From Patiria miniata (lineage: Eukaryota > Echinodermata > Asteroidea > Valvatida > Asterinidae): DNA of 64,000 nucleotides. The DNA is taken from assembly GCF_015706575.1 (NCBI RefSeq), contig NW_024037062.1, positions 9,234,811 to 9,298,810 of the forward strand. Reading direction: 5' to 3'. This document shows positions 32,830 to 44,630 of the stretch, one piece after another (within the stretch, counting starts at the first letter, position 1; each line of letters starts with the position of its first letter). The notes beneath the pieces were generated by a model that searched no databases, was not told the DNA's origin, and was given only the letters and a program-made list of their open reading frames with translations. A program made the position numbers and the translations under genes.

Positions 32830-33180
32830 TCCAGACAACTGAGGGCACTGTTGCTGTGATGTCGTTTCAGGAAGACACTGTTCAGTTTGGGGGTTTTCTG
32901 TTGAAATTGTGAACCCAAAAATTTGCTCATTGAAAACATTTGCGAGAAAAGGTTGCTCATTGGCTTACTGCCATGTACTGATACAACAACGAATCACCAA
33001 TGAAAAGAAATTTTACGACAGCAAAATATTCAACATTCTGGCAGCTTTTGGTGGTAAAATAGCTGTAACATTGAGGTTTCTGCCGGAAATGACATCACAC
33101 TTTTGCTCATGGTATGGAAATTGGCATTAACATAAAAACCAAAAAGGTACCAAAAAATCCTTCAAAACGGCAAAAGAAAT
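32830..33180 (-). repeat. Dispersed repeat, copy 2 of an inverted pair
   Basis: Reverse complement of 29778-30110: TTCAGGAAGACACTGTTCAG, TTGGCTTACTGCCATGTACT, TTTCTGCCGGAAATGACATC. The two copies face each other across about 2.7 kb. Confidence 0.7.
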
Positions 33181-33434
33181 TGAAAATCAGGTTAAAGGTG
33201 CAATTTCAAGGATTGCATTACAGAAATTACATTGCACCGGCCCTGTAAACATGTTAAAGTTGCATTCCTCGTGCTATTTTCGAGTTTCATCCCGAAAAAT
33301 AGATTCCTTTTCAGAATTGCAATTTTTTCTAGCATTTACAATTTACTTATTCACTTTTGATGAGACATCAACCAAAAAAAATAACTAAACAAAAATCGGC
33401 CTAATTTTAAGTAAGATTTGAGGCTTTGCATGGT

Positions 33435-33640
33435 GGAGATACTAATTGAAAGGTTTGCGGAAACACCATGTGCGAATAATTTCTCAACTAAGAGAATGGT
33501 TCTGAAAAGAACCAGCGGTATAAACTCGACGTTCCGGTCAGTATGCTCTGACTGTCTTCAGGAGTCTTCAGAGAACCATGCATTCTCTTAGTTGAGAAAT
33601 TATTCGCGTTGGTGTCTCCGCAAACCTTTCATACATTGGC
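33435..33640. repeat. Foldback element with CAACTAAGAGAATG arms
   Basis: AATAATTTCTCAACTAAGAG at the left and CTCTTAGTTGAGAAATTATT at the right, both next to a GCGGAAACACC/GGTGTCTCCGC pair. One arm and loop recur at 60780-60955. Confidence 0.75.
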
Positions 33641-33845
33641 CTAATTTTAATTATTGAATTATTACTTTACAATTTACAATAATTGGCAGCCAGACAAATA
33701 TTCCATTCTCACAGGGTTAGCTGGTTCCCTCCCCACAAATCAGTATCGATAATGTACAGACCGGGAACCAGTCTGCTCGCAAAACAGAAGAAAAAAAATC
33801 AGAGGGTTGCAGATATTCAGAAAAGGAAAAAACAAGTTTTTTTAA

Positions 33846-34379
33846 TTAAAGGGAAGATACAACATTTGCAAACATCAGAAAAACGAAATGATAAAATTGT
33901 CACGAAATACCTTACAGTATTGTTAGGGAATGACAGTCTAAAGCATCCTGTAAAATCCTGGCTCCTGGTGAGCTGACATTTTCAAGAGAAATTGTATTTT
34001 TCCAACGCTGGTCGGCGGACAAGCGTTGGAGAAAACTGGCTTTTTACAAAAACTGCTCCTAATTTGTCATATTTAGTTATTCCGCATTTTCTTTGCAATT
34101 GATTACACAACTGTGAAGGGGTACCGTACAAGCCTGCGAGACCGATTCTCTGACCTTACAATTCCCCAAAGTCTATAAATTGATCCGTTTCATCTTAAGT
34201 GGGGTACTTCAGGGAACCAGACTACAAGAACATGATTGGTTTTCTTGGTTTTTCCAGCATCTACAAGCTCAAAACGTGAAACAAGTCAGTTGAACAATAT
34301 TTGCTATAACATACTAATTCTCCAAATCTATTTATTTCTGAAAATTGCAGCAAAAGCAAATGTTGTACATTCCCTTTAA
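33846..34379 (-). mobile_element. TTAA-ended palindromic-core MITE, copy 4 (reversed)
   Basis: Reverse orientation in the intergenic region. It starts TTAAAGGGAAGATACAACAT and ends TACATTCCCTTTAA. The core reads AACGCTGGTCGGCGGACAAG. Confidence 0.85.
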
Positions 34380-34502
34380 AATAAAACTATATTATGGAAA
34401 AGTTATTTAGAGAAAAAAAACCCTGAATTTGTTAGAGATCACGCGGAACGCCAATTTTAATATTGAAAATAACAGCGTTGCTGTTGAAACCCCTCAGCCA
34501 GA

Positions 34503-35640
34503 GTCAAGTTATCATCCGGAAACCATTAACCTTTAACTCAACGTGGTGACCTTGACCTTTGGCCTTTGACCCCAGAACCAGTCCCAACATGCCTGTACCA
34601 ATGGGAAACCCCCTACCGAAGTTAGACACCAACATTTCATTTCTAACTCAAGTTATCATTCGGAACCATTTACATTGAACTCACCACGGTGACCTTGACC
34701 TTTGACCTTTTGACCCCAAAACCAATCCCAACTTGCCTGTACCCAAGGGCAAACCCCTACCTCATTCAGACACCAAAATCTCATTTCTAACTCAAGTTAT
34801 CATCCGGAAACCATTTACCTTTAACTCACCATGCTGACCTTGACCTTTGACCTTTTGACCCCAAAACCAATCCCAACTTGCCTTCTCCCAAGGGGAACCC
34901 TCTTCCAAAGTTAGACACCAAAATCGCATTTCTAACTCAAGTTATCATCCGGAAACCATTTACCTTTAACTCACAATGGTGACCTTGACCTTTGACCTTT
35001 TGACCCCAAAACCAATCCCAACTTGCCTACTCCCAAGGGCAACCCTCTACCAAAGTTAGACACCAAAATCGCATTTCTAACTCAAGTTATCATCCGGAAA
35101 CCATTTACATTTAACTCACCACGGTGACCTTGACCTTTGACCTTTTGACCCCAAAACCAATCCCAACTTGCCTACTCCCAAGGGCAACCCCCTATCAAAG
35201 TTAGACACCAAAATCTCATTTCTAACTCAAGTTATCATCCGGAAACCATTTACCTTTATCTCACCATGCTGACCTTGACCTTTGACCTTTTGACCCCAAA
35301 ACCAATCCCAACTTGCCTACTCCCAAGGGCAACCCTCTACCAAAGTTAGACACCAAAATCTCATTTCTAACTCAAGTTATCATCCGGAAACCATTTACAT
35401 TTAACTCACCACGGTGACCTTGACCTTTGACCTTTTGACCTCAAAACCAATCCCAACTTGCCTACTCCCAAGGGCAACCCCCTACCGAAGTTACAACCCC
35501 AAACAACATTTCTAACTCAAGTTATCATCCGGAAACTAAGCTGCCCGGACGGACGGACGGACGGACAGACACACATACATCCGGACGGACGGACGCCCTA
35601 GGCGATGACAATACCCCTCGAGCCTCTCGGCTGAGGGGTA
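34503..35640. repeat. 145-bp satellite array with GGAC-rich tail
   Basis: About seven units. TCTAACTCAAGTTATCAT recurs at 34642, 34786, 34931, 35076, 35221, 35366 and 35511. Each unit holds GACCTTGACCTTTGACC. The array ends in (GGAC)n and the short hairpin CCTCGAGCCTCTCGGCTGAG. Confidence 0.92.
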
Positions 35641-36382
35641 AAAACCCATGCCACAAAGAGACATGTTTTTTTTGTAACGAATCCTTACAAAATTCCAGTG
35701 ATCAGTACAATTACAAGCAAATAAATGTTACGTTTTCCTGGAAATTAAAAAACAAATAATAATAATAATCTATAAAAAAATCACGACGAATTTAATTATA
35801 CGTTTGTCTCCTGCAGGACCGACACTAATTTACAATACATAGGTCGATGATTCAAAGGATTTGAATGGAGCTCTATTCACCTAAGACTTCTGTAAAATTA
35901 AATTACGCTGTACATCTGACCTTGTCGATATTATAATGGCAAAAGTCCTGGGGTTGCATTGTGTAATTCTGAATGACACACGAAAGGGTCGACAAGGAAT
36001 ACCAGGGCTACAAACTAAATTTTCCGGTGTAGTTTTCCGTAAGTGTGGCAATATTTTTGTAGGGGTGAGATATAAGGAATAGTTATTTCATACATGTACG
36101 TCGAGATGAAATTTACATGCAAGTCAAAAGACAAATTACAAAACAATACAGTTATTGTTGCTGTTACTACATGAAAAGATGAATACAGATTTAAAGTTGC
36201 ACATGTGCTCTTCAACATATGCAATTTTCTGCAACCTAACGAATTTCCAATTGTTAAGTTTTATTTAAACGAAAAAAAGCTAATTTTTTTTTCTGTTTTA
36301 GACGTTTCAGCCTTCTGAAAAATACACTTATATTTTTGGGTCGGCAACAAATAATTAAAAATTTGTGAAGTAAATCATTCCA

Positions 36383-36714
36383 TTAAAACCCTAACCGTCC
36401 TCAATCCTCCAAAGTCCTCTGGGCAGTTTTGTTGGATTTTGGAGGATTGAGGCCGAATGCAACATACAATTTTGGAGGATTGTGGAGGATTGAGGGCAAA
36501 TGGACATTCGGTATCGGTTGATTTTGGAGGATTGAGGCTGTTGGTGTTTGAAGAAGAGGAGGATTTTGGGGGATTGAGGCTGAATGCGTTTTGAGAGGCA
36601 GGGCTCAGTACTTTGTCAAATGTCACTTTGTCACCGTGTCACAGTGTCACCATTTGTCACATGTCACCAGCTTCTGCTTGACACACGTCACTTTAGAAAA
36701 TTATAGGGTTTTAA
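36383..36714 (-). mobile_element. TTAA MITE with CCTCAATCCTCC repeats
   Basis: Ends TTAAAACCCTA and TAGGGTTTTAA are perfect complements. The inside carries several GGATTTTGGAGGATTGAGGC units, like the 31761 element. Confidence 0.65.
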
Positions 36715-36975
36715 CGTATGGTAAATCTGCAACGGACGTGGTTGGGTTCATTAATTAGTTTAAGTGCTTTCAAGAAAATGCCAATTCTGCAAATTCAACA
36801 ATTTGTAGGCCAAAGCACTCTTTCTAGGAAAAGAAACAAAGCAAAACTTGGAATATGTGTAATAAAAAAATAATTCCGTTAACGTATCATTCTATAAACT
36901 AATTCACACACTGTACAGAAAACTAATGTTTTTGGGGATTGATCCTTAAAAATACGACGTTTAGATTTCATTCTG

Positions 36976-37231
36976 AATATGGGTCACCATTATAAATTTA
37001 GGGTCCAAAGTGTGACATTTTTCCTGTCCCTGTTACCTTGGTACTTTGTAATTTGCCATTCAAGTATCATTAAGAATGACTTCAAATTATCGTTTGTTGG
37101 GTAGGTAGTTTGCTATTCATAATCACTCTTGGAGGATGACTGCATTAAGGAGTGCATCAGAATTATCAAATCATAGATGTCAGATGTAACAGGGACAGGG
37201 AAAAGTGGATCTCAAATTTATAGAGAGACCC
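36976..37231. repeat. Foldback element with TCCTGTCCCTGTTAC arms
   Basis: TATAAATTTAGGGTCC and TTCCTGTCCCTGTTAC at the left face GTAACAGGGACAGGGAA and CTCAAATTTATAGAG at the right. Confidence 0.55.
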
Positions 37232-37239
37232 ATACAACT

Positions 37240-40125
37240 AAGCTCAATGAAACGGGTCGCAAATTGCCCTAGTTATACTCACGCATAGGCCTTTATTCAT
37301 TTATTTCCATTTTTTGACAATTACGTAGCACAATGGAAATTGATAATTTATCAGTCCAAATTTTCACCTAAAAATATCTGCAATACTAAGATGGCAAACT
37401 GTATTTCTATAAAAAATTAGAGCACAATATTCTCTTTCTATCGCATATGAAATTTTGACAGGAATTAAGTGAAAAAATGTCTTAAAATTGCTCTCCCCTG
37501 ATACGAATATTCAGTTCAAAATATATTCTTTGCTTTTAAATTGCTCAACTTTCCAGCAATACCAAAGTTATTCAGTTTTGAACGAGACATCGAACAAAAA
37601 ATCAGCATAAAATTAGAACATTTACTAACTTTACAAATTACAACTTTCAAATTATTTGTGTCACGACAATATTTTAAGCACGTCTTTTTCCATGTAATCA
37701 GTACAAAAGCAACCGAAAATAAAAACATATTTTCAGAGGGTTGAAAACATCCAAAAAAGAAAACTAAAGTAGCTAATTTGCATTTTAATAAAATATACAA
37801 AATGGAAATTTTGTGGGGAGAAAAAAAAAAAAAATAAGTGAGGCGCTCTGGCAAAATGAGACAGAACTGGGCAGAGGTCGAAATGAGGGTTTGTGGGTAA
37901 TTAGGAAAGAGAATAAAATTCTCCTTATAATACTTTTTGTTGCACTTCAATCAGAAATTCTGTTGACAAATTATGATTGTTTAAATTTTGCATTTATCCA
38001 CATGAATGAAAAAAGAGTAGAATACTGAGAAAAAGGCCTTTAAAGTTTTGAGTTTTGTATTCGTGAAAATGAAAAACACCAATTGCAACCTTAAAAAAAG
38101 CACTGTTATTTCAAGATTTTTATACTATTTCTTTAAAATATTGTGTACTGTGTAGAAGACATATCAAAGATTACAAATATCAATAAATCTTAAAACCAAA
38201 AAAGAAATCACCCCAGTTTTTTTTTTTTTTTGGCATTTTTTTGCACTACGGCCTGTGCCCATTTACGGCCTGTGTCTCATTTTGCCATCTAACGCCTCAC
38301 AAATTGAAGCAAATTTAAAAATCATTTTGTGGGTTCCATTTTCTGGCCAAAAAAAATATGCCAAAACAATCAACACTCGTTCGTTGCCTTGAAACGATTC
38401 AGAAATAAAAATATTCCCTGTATTCACACTACCCCAGCGTCTATTTTTATCAGGACAACGATTCATCATTATGCGGCATTTCGGCATCACTTCCGTCCCC
38501 CGATTACAGTGAATTGTTCGACTGTGCACCACACGCCGCGCCGGGTTCCCTTGACACAGGGTAATTTTCTCATCAAACGAAGAGGCGTTACCACGGCAAC
38601 AAGGGGTGGTTTCGGCCTCGCAAACAATCGTCGGGCAATGTGGAGAGATAAGGACTCATTAATGTAATGATAAAATGCTGGGACAAGGTTTTTTTTTCGT
38701 GTACGCAGGTAAATGACGAATCCGTGTAAACAAAAATGTATGGTTTCTGGTCGAGGGAAAGGAAATATTTTGCGCTTGTCCAAACAAATAGAAAGCCATA
38801 GGCCTACATGTTTTGATATTTAAGCGGATGAGTTTAGTGGGTTTGATTAATTAAAGGTAAATAAAATATTACAAAGATGAGGAATTAGCTACTGTAGTAG
38901 GATGTTTTGCAGAACAAACTAACACACACACAAAAAATGCAAACAAATATTAAAGATCTCAACATGTCCTTCACTTGATCGTTTAAATAAAAGATACGTG
39001 CGCATGTATAATTGATTTTGATATTGACGTTGTTTCCGCGAAATGGCTTTGATTTTTCCCAGCTTTCTAATAAGATATTTACCAAAATTTAAACAATTGA
39101 AGCGTTTAGCAATGGTTCCAGTTCAGAAAACCGGGCCGCATATATTTATATACGTAAATTGTATGATGTATACTGAATCTCTAGACAATAACTTTTAATC
39201 AAATTGGTCAGTGATGAAATTATTTCGGTGAAGGACGAATTTAATCCAAAAATTTAATTAACTGTGGGTCAATTCTTTTGCCTGATTCCCAAGAACACAA
39301 AAGACTTGTCACGGTCACCCACCCGCCTTTATACACAGGCCAAAATTACAGTTTGTCACATAAGCGTGCGACACGTACTGTAGGCTAAACTGCCTATTCA
39401 CGTAAATTATGCGAAGATGTATCGTAAAAGGTCACGCGCAGCATAACGGTGAATCACCGAATCGGCAAGCGTAATACGTACTTCGGGCAATCAAATTTTA
39501 CACAATTCTCGATGTCCCCAACGACACTGAATGGCATAGGGCTACAATTTGCACACAGCTCTATCACATTACGAAAAGCACGGTCGCATGTAGTACAGTG
39601 CTGTGGATTTTCGAATAATTTACATGCAGTACTCGATTATTGGAACTTGGTATGATCGAATATTTGAATAACCGAACACTAATTGAGATACAATATTTTT
39701 AATGAATGTCATGTACAAGTTTCAATATTTTTTTTCGAGATACATGTAGCCGAATACCGGTAGCTCATATTTGAGGGAGTTTAAAAATGCAAATTAGGGG
39801 TAATATTCCAAACGGAAATTGGCAAATCAGGCATGTTAAGTGGCCGTCCACAAAAATTTGGCATTGTTTTAAATAAAACCGCTCAACTTTATACAAATAA
39901 AATTAAAGCACGAATGTTTTTCGTCATCTTCGCAAAACGGCTTGACACAGTTTTTGAATATTTTATTTGGCAATATGCTACCGGTACTCGGATATTCAGT
40001 GGCTGATCAAATATTCGGATATTTTGGTACCCGTATATTTGGAACAGCCCTACAAATGCAGTATTGTATTTACACTGTACATTGTACCTACAATGCAGCT
40101 GTGTACTTGCAACACAGTTCAATAT
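37240..40125. other. Intergenic, no gene seen
   Basis: AT-rich unique-looking sequence with one X-box-like site near 38590. No protein family was recognised in six frames. Confidence 0.45.
38588..38601. promoter_or_regulatory. Isolated X-box-like site
   Basis: GTTACCACGGCAAC, a good RFX-type match in the PALD1/COPS3 intergenic region. A similar GTCACCACGGCAAC is at about 27179-27192. No nearby gene is recognised, so function is unknown. Confidence 0.25.
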
Positions 40126-40129
40126 AAGC

Positions 40130-41060
40130 CTGGTGTTTGTTCAGGATCATTTGCATTTTAAATCCAAAAAGCAACCTACCAAATTATTATTAACAAGCTT
40201 ACTTGGATTAAAGGGAATGTACATCATTGGCTTTTGCTGTAATTTTCAGAAATGGAGTATTTGAGGGGTTAGTATAATATATCAAATATTGTTACACTGA
40301 CATGTTTGAAGTTTTGTGTTCGAAAATGCTGGAAAAAAACCAAGAAAAACAAAAATGTTCAAGTAGTCTGGTTCCCTGACTCCACTAAAGATAAAATGGA
40401 TCCATTTATAGATGCCGGAAAATTGTAAGGTAAGGGAACCAGTTTAGCTGACCTGCACCCGTTCATGAACATGTAACCAATAAGCAAACAAAATTCGGAC
40501 TGAAGAAAGGTAAATTTGGAGCAGTAGTTGAAATATAGTTAGGTTTTTCCAACGGTGGTCGGCCGACCACTGTTGGAAATGTATACAAAAATACCATTTT
40601 CTTGAAAATGACTTCACACCAGGTGCCATAATTTTACAGGATGCTTTAGACTGTCATTTACTAACATCCTAGTAAGGTATTTCTTAAAAACTTGGTAGTT
40701 TTATTTTTCGATGTTTGCAAATGTTGTATATTCCCTTTAAAGATCGTACTGGTACTAAACACCCTGTGAAATGATTCCGTCTGGCTTGCTGTCATTTTGA
40801 AGAAATCAAGAAATGTAGTGATTTCCATCGATCAGTCAATTGACTGATTTTTTTGGAAAGAGTGATATCGTGTTTTGTGATCAAAAGCTAGGTTGTGCAT
40901 GGTTTTTCACTGTTTTCTCGAAAAGTGTAATATCCACTGAGCTGAAACTTTAACAGGTTCGGTTTTGAACATTCCTCCTTGGATTTTGAGTGGTGTTATT
41001 TTCGGAAACGAACAAAATGCATGAAAACTTAAAGCAAATTATGATTTTATATGCCTTTAA
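40130..41060 (+). mobile_element. Second-family MITE interrupted by copy 5
   Basis: The left remnant has ATTTGCA and ATCCAAAAAGCAACC; the right remnant has ACACCCTGTGAAATGATTCC and ends ATATGCCTTTAA. The 533-bp insertion at 40208-40740 splits it. Confidence 0.75.
40208..40740 (+). mobile_element. TTAA-ended palindromic-core MITE, copy 5 (nested)
   Basis: Full-length copy inserted into an element of the second TTAA MITE family (about 40130-41060). Host sequence ends ACTTGGA before the left TTAA and resumes AGATCGTACTGG after the right TTAA, showing a TTAA target duplication. Confidence 0.88.
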
Positions 41061-41064
41061 TTGG

Positions 41065-43110
41065 CCTATTCACGTGAAGCAGTTATCTTTAAAAAAAAAA
41101 AAAAAAAAAAAAAAAGTTTTGACAACAGCCAATACTAAATAAACATACATGTTGGCTTTTGGCAAACAAAGAGGGTGATTTTAAACAAGCTCCGACAAGG
41201 CACAAAAAGATCAAAAACATTTAAATAGCATGCAGTGACGTTTGCAAGAAATTTAGCAAACAACAATTTCAATCAACAAAAAAAAACTCCATCTTAATGA
41301 ATTTAACACTGTATCAAAAAAACCCACTCTTAAAGATCAACTGCAAGCAATCAAAAAGGTGCACATTTTAATAAGATTCAAATATTAGGCCCCCCCCCCT
41401 CCCAAAAAAAAATGTTTAGTGTCCCTGCCCGCTTCCTTTTTGGAGGCCGCCTCCTTTTTTTTAATTAATATTTTTTTTTACTGAAAAAATGATACATTTT
41501 AAACAGTGACATCATTCTGGCCTCTTTGTCTGTTGCATTTAGCCCACAAAAAGCCGGTATGTCATTTCCTGAGTTCAATGGCGGCCATTTAAAAACAAAC
41601 CTGGCGGCCATCTTAAAAAATAGCCTGGTTGGAGGGGGGAAAAAAAGGCCCTCCCACTTCCTTTTTTTTCTTCAAAAAGGCAGGACACTAAACATGTTTT
41701 TTTTTTATTTGGCCTTATTGATCACTATGGCTCAAGACCTTCTCTTAAATTGATTCAAATCCTGGCATATCTATATTTGTCTGAATGTCACTTTAATAAA
41801 GGAGCAGATTTGAACTCAAGTGAAATAGGAGTGCAGAAATTGCTCACGACAGCCACATCAGGATTTGCATGCCCTCAAATTCTGCAGTATTAGAGCATTT
41901 TGAGGGTCGTGAACTTGAGGATTTGTGAAAAAGAAGGGCGGAAGCCATGCAGTGGACTGCCAGCTTGTATCAGTGTGAAACGTGGATGACATTAGGCCCT
42001 AAAATGGCTCTATTTTGCAATGGAGCGTAGGTGTCCGTTTTCAAAAACGCGATGGATCATGCCTGCTTTGAGGATGGACTTTTTCCCAAAAGTCATTGGA
42101 GAATCCCCCCAAAGTTGAACAGAAAATGAAAGATGATGAAATAAGCTTTTATTTGATGTGTGTCTAAAACACCATGAATAAGTTGAAGGCTTGTGAGTAT
42201 TTGTAATAATTTTGGGAAGTGCGTGAATTATCACTGAGGTCTATGGTAGTCTATTTACTGGTCTGTAACCATTGGAAACTTAGGCCAAGTAAACAAATTA
42301 AGTAGTTTCTAGTCTGACCATTTTTAAAAAACAAAAGAGGTGGGAGTTTTTTTTCCCCAAGATTTTTCAAGATGGCGGATGGATTCTTCCAATTTTCTCG
42401 ACCATTTCGCCAATAAAAAATTGTAGAAATGGGAATATGGCCAAAGGTGTCCTAACCATTTCTAAGGAAGCCTATGAAAAAAAATGTGGTCATAATCAAG
42501 ATTGAAGACAAATGGTATTTTCTGTTAAGGCAGGGTAAAAAAAATAAAATTGTTTCTCGTCCGAGCTTTTTGAAAAAAATGGAGGGCGTTTTTTTTGTTT
42601 TCCAAAGATGGCAGATTTTCTAAGATGGCGCATGATTATTTAATTTTCTCGACTCTTTCGCTGCCAGTGATACAAAATATTGTGTCCAAATGAGCCATCA
42701 CCCTTTCCACAACAGAGCTACAATTTAGTTTGAAAAAAAATAAAAGATATTGCAAATGTAGGCCTAGGCTACAGTAGGGGCCTATGAATTTAAAAAGAAA
42801 AAAAAGAAAAAAAAAGAAGGCGGCAGGAAAAAAGCAGCAGGCACAGATGACAAACTGGTTAATTTTTTTACTTGGCCTAAATAAAACTTTTTTCAAATTT
42901 CCAAACTTGGAAATTATTTTAGGCCTACAAGTTTTTAAATTATATTTGCCGGACAATAAATCAGACAGATCATTAATAAGGCCAATTAAGGCAACCCGAA
43001 TAATAAAGGCCTTTTTCAGAGGTTTGGAGAAGCCTTAATAAAATGGGGAAAAAGGTATGAAACATAGCCCTCTCTTTCTCTGTATTTTGAACACAGCGCG
43101 TGATGCATAT
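41065..43110. other. Intergenic, low-complexity and GATGGCGG-type repeats
   Basis: Poly-A at 41092-41115. Repeated phrases such as GGCGGCCATTT and AAGATGGCGGAT suggest an old dispersed repeat. No gene seen. Confidence 0.45.
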
Positions 43111-43119
43111 GATTATCAA

Positions 43120-44031
43120 TGTCACGCCCCAACTATCGCATCGGTCCCAACTATAGTTGGGCCTGTCCCAACTATAGTTGGGCCTGTCCCAACTGTAGTT
43201 CCACAGTTGGGCTGGCCCAACTATAGTTGGGCCTGTCCCAACTATAGTTAGGACGGTCCCAACTGTAAGTTCCACTGTTGGGCTGGCCCATCTATAGTTG
43301 GGCCACTCCGATCTTTTTATTTTGCGGTGTCCCAACTATAGTTTACATTGATGTACAACTGTAAAACGTTCCCTACAGCTCTGATACACGTCTGACTTTA
43401 CTGGGGACCACTGAAATTAGCTATTGATGGGGCGAATCTATAGTTGGGCCACTCCAATCTTTTTATTTTGCGGTCCCAACTATAGTGTACATTGTTGTAC
43501 GATTATAAAACATTCCCTACAACTCTAATACACATCTGACTTTACTTGGGACCAATGAAATTATCTATGGGTGGGGACCATCTGTAGTTGGGCCACCGCA
43601 ATATTTTTATTTGGCGGTCCCAACTATAGTTTACATTGATGTGCGACGACTATAAAACATTCCCTACAGCTCTGTTACATACTGTCCGACTTTACTTGGG
43701 ACCTTTGACATTAGCTATGGGTGGGGCCCATCTATAGTTGGCCGGCCATGGCAATCTTTGAATTTTGCAAAATGTTGCTGGACAGTCAACCCAGCAGCTG
43801 GACAACTCATCCAACTAGGCAGTACCACGTGACCGGTCAGCCTTGCGGCATGCATGCACGACGAATACACGGTGCCAGCGCCGCGGAACATTTAATCCAA
43901 CAAGATCTATCAAGCATGAAGCATCCGGCGCAACTCCAGTCCTAACTATAGTTGGGCCGACCCAACTGCCGCACTATAGTTGGGACAGTCCCAACTATAG
44001 TTGGGACCGATGCGATAGTTGGGGCGTGACA
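43120..44031. mobile_element. 912-bp element built from CCCAACTATAGTTGGG
   Basis: Inverted ends of about 55 bp with one mismatch, beginning TGTCACGCCCCAACTATCGC on both strands and flanked by TCAA. The palindrome CCCAACTATAGTTGGG recurs near both ends. The middle holds three roughly 150-bp tandem units (CTTTTTATTTTGCGG, TACATTGATGTAC, TGACTTTACT). It ends 545 bp before the COPS3 ATG. Confidence 0.85.
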
Positions 44032-44575
44032 TCAACACACAATTCCGGCCTAGGCTGCCGGTATTAAAAGTACTTCACTTGTTAAGACAAGACGTCAAGA
44101 CATCAATTTTACATCCGACGTTTTTACATGTATTTATCACTTTCCCAGGCACTATCCTACCACAAAATTCATGATACTACTCACCTACATGCCCATCAGA
44201 TCCAAATCATGCATTTTTGAAAAGGGAATTTGCTGACTCCGCCGACTGCTCTTGAGATGAAAATAGAAAACTTCCAGTGTCCACATCAACCAAAAAATCC
44301 TTCTGTCAATGAGGATTTCTCGTGCATGTGTCGTGTGTGTGTGTACGTGCGCGACGGACGCTAAACCATACGACTGTTATGTGTACCTTTATAAGTGGAC
44401 CTAAATGTGTGTACAATCATGTACGTACTAGTGATACATGCAACAGCTGAAGATTCCTCGAAGGCGTTTAGGCGTAGAGGGCGCACACACGTACACACGG
44501 TCGATCGAAAACTACGATCTCCAGTTTTGCTTGTGTCATTTTATCTCGCCGAGTAAGCGCTAATTTCTCTTCAAA

Positions 44576-44630
44576 ATGGCATCGCAAGTGGAAGGATTCG
44601 TGAATTCTGTTGTTACGCTCTCAACAGAGG
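44576..44630 (+). CDS. COPS3: COPS3 exon 1 (residues 1-18)
   Basis: [18 protein letters not shown] plus the first base of Gly19; the vertebrate protein begins MASALEQFVNSV. The donor is GTGAGT, phase 1. Confidence 0.95.
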
